Shown here in pieces: positions 1 to 7,800 of a stretch of DNA of 9,842 nt. A model generated the notes under the pieces. It was not told the DNA's origin, did not search any database, and worked only from the letters and a program-made list of their open reading frames with translations. The DNA is taken from contig CAUZOB010000185.1 in NCBI GenBank assembly GCA_963581185.1, positions 1 to 9,842 of the forward strand. Reading direction: 5' to 3'. A program made the translations under genes and the position numbers. The stretch comes from SAT2750 sp963581185 (GTDB lineage: Bacteria > Planctomycetota > Planctomycetia > Pirellulales > Pirellulaceae). Numbering within the stretch: the first letter of the stretch is position 1; the number at the start of each line of letters is the position of its first letter.

Positions 1-882
1 TGACAAACCCCACTCAGCGCCCTGTTCCACGCTCGCCTGTTCAAAATAGAGCGCTGGGACGACCGGTACATCGCGCTCTAGCAACAGGTCCATGGTCTCG
101 CGATCCATGAATGTGCCATGTTCCAGTGAGTCGTAGCCGGCCTGCAGCGCATTGCGAATGCCCGCTGTGGCCCGGCAATGTCCCGTAACCTTGACATCGT
201 GATTGTGGGCCGTGGTGACCACCGCCTCCATCTCCTCGAATGTCATGCAGAGCGTGTGGTGGTCATTGGTGTCCGGCGCCGCTGCGTCGCCCGTGGGATA
301 CGTCTTGACCCACTCAACTCCATCCTTGACCAGTGTGCGGACCGCTGCGCGGGCGTCTTCGGCACCATTGATCAGCAGGATCAGACCTTCCATTCCGATT
401 TTTCGATATTCTGGATTCCAGTCCATCAGCCCGCCGGCGCCGCATATTTCACGCCCGCTGCTTGCCAGGCGGGGTCCGACGTTAATGTCGTTCTCGATGG
501 CGTGCTTGAGCCAGTGGTCGATGTTGAACAGGCTGCCTCCGCTGCGAGCGGCGGTATAGCCCGACTCGAGTGCCAGCCGACAGTTGGCCGCAGCCAGCAG
601 CGTGACATATTCGACCGGATACTTGATATCCAGGTCTTCGAGGTTGGCGACATTGAAATAGGTGGGATGAAAATGGGCCTCCACGAGACCTGGCATAATG
701 GTCCCCTGCTTGGCATCCAGCCTGGTCGCTGAGTCGTCAATAGCTGGGGCATCCGCGGCCGGTCCGGCATAGATTATCAGGCCGTCCTGAATCTGGACCG
801 TGCCCTCAGTAATTGGGGCCCCACCGTTACCGTCGAGCAACTGGCCATTCTCAATGACTGACAATCCTGTGGCGTTTTCCAT
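1..882 (-). CDS. Metal-dependent amidohydrolase family protein (partial, C-terminus beyond left edge)
   Basis: The first 294 codons are visible and the frame stays open to the left edge. The start is the ATG at 882: the nearest upstream in-frame stop is 17 codons away, with no other start between, and AGGA sits only 2 nt upstream of the ATG. The N-terminal strands (about residues 8-60) resemble the composite beta-sandwich of the superfamily. The TIM-barrel metal site follows: EAHFHP (His70, His72), a candidate carboxylated lysine in WVKTYPTG (Lys193), VTGHCRATAGI (His235) and DSLEHGTFMD (His255). The final catalytic Asp would lie beyond the window. This order matches the imidazolonepropionase/prolidase-like amidohydrolases, usually around 400-430 aa, so roughly a quarter is missing. 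No signal peptide or lipobox is seen, so it is probably cytosolic. Substrate is unknown: a cyclic amide, dipeptide or related C-N bond is likely. It is divergent to the ThuA-cytochrome gene. The family is confident; the substrate is not. Confidence 0.9.
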   Translation of the reverse strand, partial: MENATGLSVIENGQLLDGNGGAPITEGTVQIQDGLIIYAGPAADAPAIDDSATRLDAKQGTIMPGLVEAHFHPTYFNVANLEDLDIKYPVEYVTLLAAANCRLALESGYTAARSGGSLFNIDHWLKHAIENDINVGPRLASSGREICGAGGLMDWNPEYRKIGMEGLILLINGAEDARAAVRTLVKDGVEWVKTYPTGDAAAPDTNDHHTLCMTFEEMEAVVTTAHNHDVKVTGHCRATAGIRNALQAGYDSLEHGTFMDRETMDLLLERDVPVVPALYFEQASVEQGAEWGLS

Positions 883-990
883 CTTCCTGTTGTACTCCGG
901 TCGCCTTTCTGGACTGCGGCTGTCGAAACTTCAGTGTAGCCTGTCGGGGGCCTCTGCGAACAACCCCACAGCGCAGATCAAACCAATGGT

Positions 991-1009
991 CGGACCAGTG
1001 ACAGGTCCG
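991..1009. repeat. Short 6-bp inverted repeat in the divergent intergenic region
   Basis: CGGACC (991-996) and GGTCCG (1004-1009) are perfect reverse complements around a 7-nt spacer. The stem is GC-rich but short, so it may be a chance match. It could be an operator half-site pair near the centre of the divergent region. There is no T-tract on either side, so a terminator is unlikely. Confidence 0.3.
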
Positions 1010-1064
1010 CGGGTTATACGTTGTCGCGCTGAGCAAGTACAATAGCCTCTAAAATCAGGGGGCA

Positions 1065-1089
1065 GCGTTTGGGCGCGGTCGCCAAACGC
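1065..1089. promoter_or_regulatory. Perfect 8-bp inverted repeat upstream of the ThuA-cytochrome gene (candidate operator or 5'-UTR hairpin)
   Basis: GCGTTTGG (1065-1072) and CCAAACGC (1082-1089) are perfect reverse complements with a 9-nt spacer, so half-site centres are 17 bp apart, near one and a half helical turns. The repeat ends 46 bp before the preferred ATG at 1136. It is the most symmetric element in the intergenic region. It could bind a dimeric regulator, or form a hairpin in the leader RNA. It is not followed by a T-run, so it is not an intrinsic terminator. That the symmetry is real is certain; function is inferred. Confidence 0.5.
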
Positions 1090-1135
1090 ATCAAGATCAC
1101 GCTGGTCCTTACACTTGGATATCAAGTTGCCAACG

Positions 1136-4100
1136 ATGCACTCCAGTTTCACACGGTTGGGCGCCGCCTTCTGTGCCCTGGTGGCAGGGCTGATGGCAGC
1201 CGGGCCACTACACTCCGAAGAACCTGTTCGGCCGCGCAAGGTCGTGCTGATCGCGGGCAAAAAGAGTCATGGTCCGGAAGGAAACGGGATTCATGATTAT
1301 CCCTGGTCGGCACGACTACTGAAGGTCCTTCTCGACAACTCCAACGTCGGCGGGCAGCTGGCGGTTGAGTACCATCTGAATGGCTGGCCGGAGGACCCCA
1401 CGACCTTTGATGACGCCGATACGATTATGGTCATTTCCGACGGCCGTGATGGCGACAAGTACGTGGAGGCGCCCCATTTCAGAAACCCGGTGCAAACAGC
1501 CTGGATCGAAAAGCAGATGAAGCGGGGCTGCGGGTTCATCACCTTTCACTTCTCCACCTTCGCTCCTGATTCCCAGGCAGCGAGGATCCTGAATTGGTCT
1601 GGCGGGTACTTCGACTGGGAAAACGACGGTAAACGAGAATGGTACTCGGATATCAAAACACTCGATGCTCCGCTGCGACTAGCCTCCCCGAAGCACCCGG
1701 TCTGCCGTGGTGTGAAGCCCTTCCAATTGCGTGAGGAGTTCTACTTCAATATTCGCTTCGCCGCGGAAGACGAGCGATTGCATTCGATTCTCGAAGTTCC
1801 AGCTTTGCCAGGCCGTGAGCCCGATGGCCGTGTGGTCGCCTGGGCACGCGAACGAGAAGACGGGGGGCGAGGTTTCGGCACAACCTGCGGCCATTTCTAT
1901 GACAACTGGAAAAACCCCGACTTCCGTCGGCTGATTCTCAATGCGATCGCCTGGACGGCCAAAGTGGAAGTGCCTGCCGAGGGTGTGCAATCAGAATTCT
2001 TCAGCCATCACCAGATTCAGCGGGCGCTGGCGGGCGTGCAGGGAGTCGCGAGTAGTTCGCGGACAGGGAAACCGATCAAGGCACTGATTGTCACGGGACA
2101 CCAATACCCGGGTCACAAATGGCAACTGACAACCCCCGTCCTGCGCGAGGCGCTGATGAAAGATCCCCGTATCGAGGTCAGCATCAGTGAGAACGTTGAA
2201 GATCTGGCGCTGGCGAAAGTCCGGGAATTCGATCTGATCGTCTTCAATTACTGTAACTGGCAGAAGCCTGGATTGAGTGACGACGCCAAGGCAGGCTTTA
2301 CCAGTTACCTGGCCGGTGGCGGTGGACTGATCCTGATCCACTTTGCCAACGGAGCCTTCCATTTCTCGCTGCCCGAAGCAGCTGAATCGGATTGGCCCGA
2401 ATTCCGGAAGATCTGCCGCAGGGTGTGGGATCATACGGAAGGCAAGAGCGGGCATGATGCTTATGGTAGCTTCAAAGTCCAAATCCAAGATCCCGATCAC
2501 GACATCACGCGGGGCCTGCAGGACTTTGAGACGATCGACGAGTTGTATTTCCGGCAACAGGGTGAGCTGCCAATTCATGTGCTGACATCGGCTCGCTCCA
2601 AGGTGACCGGAAACGACGAACCGATGGCCTTTGTCTACGAGTATGGACAGGGACGCGTAATGCAAACGGTCCTCGGCCATGCCGACGAATCATTGAAAGT
2701 TGACGCTGTGCAGGAGTTGATCAAGCGGAGCGCTATTTGGGTAGCAGGGCGAAAGCAGGCCGCAGCCAAACCGGATCAAGGACGCCGAGAGGGACTGCAG
2801 AGGCCAACGACGTTCGTCGCTATTGGCCAGCAGCAGTCACCGGCAGCGTCCAGCCAGGAACGGCCGGGACGACTGCCGAAGGAGGTTCGAGATCGGCTGG
2901 CAGCTGGAGTCGTAACCAGTGTCGCAGCAGTTGACGCAACGGTTTTCAGCGATGCCCGGCCCGATCGGATGGCAGCTATCCACGTCGCGAAGGATTCGGT
3001 CGTCTCGCCTTTCCTCGCGACGGGACCGTTCAGATTGCAGTGGAGCGGCTTTGTTAAGACAAGGCTCCAGGGAGAATTCCAGTTCCGGGTCGAAGGGCAG
3101 GGCTCCGTCAGCCTCAAGCTGAATGGTGTGACTGTGCTCGAGACGCTGGAGACGACCGTCAGAGTTGCCTTGCACAAGGGCTATAACACGCTGCAACTTG
3201 ATTACGACAGCCCGACAGAGCAAGCAGCACGCTGCGTTTTGATGTGGGCTGGCGATGGCTTTGGCATGGAGGCGATACCGCCAGCTGTGCTCTGGCACGA
3301 TACGGACCATTCCCTGCTCGCGAGCTCACAACAACTGCGGGCAGGACGCCGGATGTTCGCCCAACATCAGTGCCAGGCCTGCCACCGCCTGCCAGGTGCG
3401 GACCAGCCTGCCGCCAATGCCATGCCCGACCTTCAGAGGTCGGCGCCCTCGCTGGTCATGATCGGCACACGAGTTACGAGCGACTGGATGGAGAAGTGGC
3501 TTTCCAACCCAGCCAGTCTGCGGGCCAATGCGACCATGCCGGATGTACTGCACGGACTTGAAGAGGAACAACGCCCCGCCGCGATTCGAGATCTGATGGC
3601 TTACCTGCTGGGACTTGTCGAGGAACCCGCCGGCGAACTGTTGCCATCGCGAGAACAGGAAACTGTGGACGCGGGGGCCGTCCTGTTTGAAGACCTTGGA
3701 TGTATTTCCTGCCATCGACTTAGCGAACCGGCAGCAGAGGACTATTTCAAGCGAGTCACATTGTGGTTTGCGGGACAGAAATATCGCCCAGGAGCTATGG
3801 TCTCCTTTCTGCAGGCTCCTCGTAAGCACTATCCATGGAGCCGTATGCCTGAGTTTCACCTGAGCTTTAAAGAAGCCGAAGCACTGGCAGCTTTCATTCG
3901 CGCAAAGTCAGCTCCAGCCAATCCGACCAGTGATCCAGTGGCCGGAAATATCTTTCGCGGAAAGGAACTTGTTCAATCACTCGGCTGTGCTAACTGCCAC
4001 AAACTGCGGCCGCTGCTGGCGCCGACGGAGAAAAGGAAGAGTCCATTCGCAAGTGAAGCAGGGCAAGGGTGCATGAACGTTACGGATGCCGGTGGCGGGC

Positions 4101-4855
4101 CAGCATTCAAATGGTCGCGGCAGCAGCACGACGCGATGTCCGCTTTTCTGGCTACTGACGGCTCCTCCTTGTTGCAGGAAAACCCGCTGGAGGCGTCGTC
4201 TCGATTTGTGACGGAATTGAACTGTGTCGCATGTCATCGGCGAGATGAACGGTATGCTGACTGGCCAGAAGTCCTGTTCGAAGAGGGAGTGCAGGGGCAT
4301 CCACCGGAGAATGTCCCGCAACTGACATGGGCAGGTGAGAAACTGCGTGTCGATTGGATGCTAGACCTTTTTGCGGGCAGGCTGCCGTACAAATCGCGGC
4401 CCTGGCTCAAGGCCCGGATGCCGACGTTCCCAGCACGAGGCGATCTACTGGCGACTGGTATCAGTGCCCAGCATGGGCTGGGTCCTGAACCGACAGAGCC
4501 CGCCGATGTCGATAAGGCGACTCTGTCTATTGCCGACAGCCTGACGCGAAAAGATGGCGGCCTGGATTGCAGGCAATGCCATGCGATGGCCGGGGAAGTC
4601 CTCAAGATGGAGAACCAGGCGCATGGAGTGAGCTTTGGCTATATCCGACACCGCATTCGCTACAGTTATTACCAGCGTTGGATGTTGGACCCTCTGCGGT
4701 ATGATCCGGCCACCAAGATGCCGCGATACTCTCCGGACCGCCAGACGACAGCGATCAAGCATGTCTTCGAAGGGGATGCTCGCCGTCAATTCGACGCACT
4801 CTGGCAGTTTCTGGAAACTACGCGGCTGCGGTTTGCGAAGCCAGAAGCGGAATAA
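1136..4855 (+). CDS. Exported tandem ThuA / PA14-like / penta-haem cytochrome c fusion protein
   Basis: 1239 aa from the ATG at 1136. A TTG at 1115 would add seven residues; the ATG is preferred because it directly begins a Sec-type signal (Arg7, hydrophobic core 9-22, likely cleavage near 27). Neither start has a clear Shine-Dalgarno. Domain order: ThuA-like domain 1 (about 35-275, ending GRVVAWARER...GTTCGHFYDNW); ThuA-like domain 2 (about 315-537, with ITRGLQDFETIDELYF and GRVMQTVLGH); a polar Gln/Arg/Ala-rich linker (540-585); a PA14-like beta domain (about 590-722, with GEFQFRVEGQGSVSLKLNG); then a cytochrome c region with five CXXCH motifs, CQACH 746, CISCH 856, CANCH 951, CVACH 1030 and CRQCH 1145. 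Met-Pro distal ligands fit haems 1, 2, 4 and 5 (Met801, 904, 1095, 1195), but none fits haem 3. ThuA domains have a class I glutamine-amidotransferase-like fold tied to disaccharide use. It should act outside the cytoplasmic membrane, perhaps passing electrons from carbohydrate oxidation; substrate unknown. Confidence 0.9.
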   Translation: MHSSFTRLGAAFCALVAGLMAAGPLHSEEPVRPRKVVLIAGKKSHGPEGNGIHDYPWSARLLKVLLDNSNVGGQLAVEYHLNGWPEDPTTFDDADTIMVISDGRDGDKYVEAPHFRNPVQTAWIEKQMKRGCGFITFHFSTFAPDSQAARILNWSGGYFDWENDGKREWYSDIKTLDAPLRLASPKHPVCRGVKPFQLREEFYFNIRFAAEDERLHSILEVPALPGREPDGRVVAWAREREDGGRGFGTTCGHFYDNWKNPDFRRLILNAIAWTAKVEVPAEGVQSEFFSHHQIQRALAGVQGVASSSRTGKPIKALIVTGHQYPGHKWQLTTPVLREALMKDPRIEVSISENVEDLALAKVREFDLIVFNYCNWQKPGLSDDAKAGFTSYLAGGGGLILIHFANGAFHFSLPEAAESDWPEFRKICRRVWDHTEGKSGHDAYGSFKVQIQDPDHDITRGLQDFETIDELYFRQQGELPIHVLTSARSKVTGNDEPMAFVYEYGQGRVMQTVLGHADESLKVDAVQELIKRSAIWVAGRKQAAAKPDQGRREGLQRPTTFVAIGQQQSPAASSQERPGRLPKEVRDRLAAGVVTSVAAVDATVFSDARPDRMAAIHVAKDSVVSPFLATGPFRLQWSGFVKTRLQGEFQFRVEGQGSVSLKLNGVTVLETLETTVRVALHKGYNTLQLDYDSPTEQAARCVLMWAGDGFGMEAIPPAVLWHDTDHSLLASSQQLRAGRRMFAQHQCQACHRLPGADQPAANAMPDLQRSAPSLVMIGTRVTSDWMEKWLSNPASLRANATMPDVLHGLEEEQRPAAIRDLMAYLLGLVEEPAGELLPSREQETVDAGAVLFEDLGCISCHRLSEPAAEDYFKRVTLWFAGQKYRPGAMVSFLQAPRKHYPWSRMPEFHLSFKEAEALAAFIRAKSAPANPTSDPVAGNIFRGKELVQSLGCANCHKLRPLLAPTEKRKSPFASEAGQGCMNVTDAGGGPAFKWSRQQHDAMSAFLATDGSSLLQENPLEASSRFVTELNCVACHRRDERYADWPEVLFEEGVQGHPPENVPQLTWAGEKLRVDWMLDLFAGRLPYKSRPWLKARMPTFPARGDLLATGISAQHGLGPEPTEPADVDKATLSIADSLTRKDGGLDCRQCHAMAGEVLKMENQAHGVSFGYIRHRIRYSYYQRWMLDPLRYDPATKMPRYSPDRQTTAIKHVFEGDARRQFDALWQFLETTRLRFAKPEAE

Positions 4856-4877
4856 CTGCTGCGAGAACCAGGCACGT

Positions 4878-7800
4878 TCAGAGCGGTACCACTGGAGTGA
4901 CAATACCGCTCTGCAAGAAAACAAGTCGCAGGTTGATGTGGTCGGTTGGTATCTGCAGGGTTTGAGAAATTCCGCGTGCATAACACTCAATCTGACCCCT
5001 GTAGTGTTCTGTAAGGGCCTGCACGTTCTGTTCGTCGGAAGTCTCATCCAGCCTGTCGGTCTTAAAGTCAATAATGTCCGCTGCAACTGGCTCGCCATCA
5101 CGACGGATCAACACGAGCCGATCGACACTGCCATGCAGATGAGTCAGGCCATCGATCGAGGACATTGGAAACTCGTTATGGACGCTCAATTCATAGTCGC
5201 CGTCCTTTAAGACAGCCAGCATCTGCGGGCAACATTCCTCGTCGGTCAGGGAGTCATAGCTTGCGGCCGTCAGTAATCGCTGGATAGCTGGAGCCTCTAA
5301 CCCCTGCAGGAATTCTGCAATCGCCGAATTCTCCAGGCCAGCTGCCCGCACGTCTCGCAGCATTGTCTCTTCGCCTGGCAGCCCATTCTCTAGCCAGTCG
5401 ATCTGTTCACACCAGCCATGCACCAGGGTCCCTCTCTGCATGGCCTGCACGCGTCCCATCTCGAGCAAGCTGTGCTGTTCGAGAAGTCTGCTGCCTTCCA
5501 GGCTGCTGGGCGTGACAGGCTCAAGGCGGCCGCCCTCCCTGACAGGCGCCAAGCCAAGACCAGCGACGGGCTCTATCGTGCGAACCTGGGCCGTCCCACA
5601 GCCGCCATGAATCGGAGCGTGGCCAGCCTCCGGCTTGTGATCGCGATACCAGGTCGTGTTTCCAAAGGAGAGTAAATCCAGGTCCGCAGCAAGTGCCGGG
5701 GGCGCGCCGATAGCGGCCTGCACAATACCGGCCATCGTCTTGGGGTAGGAATTTTGCCAGGTTGCAGCCGGCAGGATGACGTGCAGTCCATGGACGGCAC
5801 GGGTGAAGGCAACGTACAGCAGGCAGAGGGAATCGTTCACCTGCTGTTGAACCGAATCCGAGAACATCTTTCGCATCTCGTCGGGCAAGAACGACTGGAT
5901 GTTCGCTGAGCAGTATCGCATCACACGCTCAATTGGCCCGGTCGGAACGCTGCGGCCGACAACAAAGTCCTGCGACCGTCCGACAACACTCGTGTGCAAT
6001 TGTGGCAGGACAACGGCATCAAACTCCAATCCCTTGGCCGCGTTGATTGTCATCACGCGAATGCGAGCTGAGTTGGGGTCTTCCACCGGAGTAAGCGTGA
6101 TGAAAGAGAGGAATTCGTTTGTGCGGGTTGGTCGCAGGGGCTGAAAAGCATAGCCCTGCTCTACCAGCTGGAAGAGTCGATAGGTCTGGCGGAGGGAACA
6201 GTATGATGTGAGTTGCTTGGCAATCCCCTCCAGTGTCGGACCATAGCCGGCGGCCTGAAGTTGCATTCGCAGGTTGTCAATTACGCCGTGGATATCGTCC
6301 CGGCTGCTTTCAGTGGTCAGGGAGACAATGGCGCCGAGCGGCGAATGGATGACATGGTGCAGGGCCAGGCTGTCGCCGGGGTGATCGACCAGGGCAAGCA
6401 GCGAAAGGAGAGCCTGGTTTGGCGATGTATCATCCAGCGTGACGCCACCCTCACCGCTGACTTCCAGTCCCGCCTGGCGTAATGATTGGATGGCAGCTTG
6501 AGCGTAGTCGTTCTTTCGAACAAGCACGCCGATCGAACAAGTCGGAGCGTGACTGGAGATCTCGCAGACCAGTTCCGTCATGCGATCCAGGGTGCCGGCT
6601 TCGACAGCGTCTTTGGACTTATTGAGACAGGGTGCTGCCACGAATTCAACGCCGCCGTCGAATTCCTTGATGGTCGCATGCTGAGGAAACTGTGCGGCCC
6701 ATTGCTTGACGGCAGGTTCCTGGCCTTCCAGGTTGTCGTGCTGCAACAAGTTCGAGAAGACGTGATTCACCGCTTCAATGATGGGCGGTGCGGAGCGGTA
6801 ACTGAGGTCCAGTGGCGCTTTGTGAATTGTGGCACCCAGTTGACCTTCGAGAGCATCAAAGATCTCGCTCTGGCCGCCTCGCCAGCCGTAAATTGCCTGC
6901 TTGGTATCGCCCACACAGAACAGGGAGGAATTGCCTGAATCACTGTCAGCGACGCTGGCTGCCAGCGGTTTGATAACCTGCCACTGAAGCAGAGAGGTAT
7001 CCTGGAATTCATCCAGCAAGAGATGGTCGATTGTGGCGTCCAACCGGTAACCCCCGTCAACGGAAAGGCTCTTGCCGTTGGGGCCAGCCAGGTGCCTGGT
7101 GACATCGCTAAACTCCAGGACTCCAGCTTCTGCCAAGAGGTCTTCGTAGTGGCCGGAAAATGCATCCAGCAGCTGGTAAGTTGCCTTGGTTTGGCGAAGG
7201 AAGGGCTGAAGCAACGAGGCGGCCGCGTGCTGAGCGAGTGTTCGGAATAGGTCTGCCGTGCCGGCCGGAATCTCCTGTCCATGAAAGACCGGCGTTGTGT
7301 CGGTCGCGTCACCAACGGCAATTTTCAGTACGATCCCTTTTCTGAGAATTGAATCCCATTCCTCCTCCCTGGCCGCGGCTATATTGCCCGCTCGGTCGGT
7401 TTCGATACGTGCATTGTCTGGCAACGGGGCAGCTTCTAATTTCTCCAGCAAGGCGACAAGTTCTTGTGAGCTGAGCAGAGTACCAGCATCAGCATCGGAC
7501 CAGCAGTCTTGCGTCGTGTCCTTGTACAAACCGTGCAAATTATCAACGGTCTCAGTTACGACGGCGGCAAGCCGCCGTTGGGCTTCACCACGAGGCAAGA
7601 GACTCTGCAGGCGATTGGCGGTCGTGCCAAGGTAGGATTTCATGACCGCTGATATCGACTGATCGGTGATCTGTGATTTGCGGACCTTGTCAATGATTTG
7701 CCAATCCGGTGGCAGCGTGACTTCAAAACAAAAGCTCCGCGCAATGCGGGCAAAGAAACTATCGAGTGTGCCGACGCGGATACGGTGAAGATTGCTGGAA

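Larger units (their letters stand above)
883..1135. promoter_or_regulatory. Divergent intergenic region, probable promoters for both flanking genes
   Basis: This 253-bp stretch separates the divergent amidohydrolase and ThuA-cytochrome genes and has no credible coding frame. It must hold promoters for both. For the minus-strand gene the best hexamers are TTGTTC (958-963) and TACACT (933-938, read on the minus strand), but the 19-bp spacer is long. For the plus-strand gene TACAAT at 1038-1043 could be a -10, with no good -35 at 17 bp. Two inverted repeats are listed separately. Nothing resembles a riboswitch or tRNA. Promoter positions are guesses; the regulatory role follows from gene orientation. 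Confidence 0.45.

Noticed and set aside
178..732. Open frame of 184 codons on the plus strand
   Set aside because: It lies antisense to the amidohydrolase, whose minus-strand frame has all expected metal-ligand motifs. The plus-strand translation has no recognisable domain.
1115..1135. TTG at 1115 as the start of the ThuA-cytochrome protein
   Set aside because: It is possible, but the added residues place an Asp and a Lys ahead of an already complete signal peptide, and there is no Shine-Dalgarno to favour it over the ATG at 1136.
1136..1216. Lipoprotein signal (Cys13 as lipobox cysteine)
   Set aside because: The residues before Cys13 are Ala-Ala-Phe; Phe at -1 does not fit a lipobox and the Cys lies inside the hydrophobic core.
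1991..2680. Open frame of 229 codons on the minus strand
   Set aside because: Antisense to the second ThuA domain. Composition looks like a codon shadow and there is no family motif.
4635..5210. Plus-strand open frame of 191 codons spanning the convergent junction
   Set aside because: It overlaps the end of the cytochrome region in another frame and the end of addA in antisense. Both overlapped proteins have clear family signatures there, and this translation has none.
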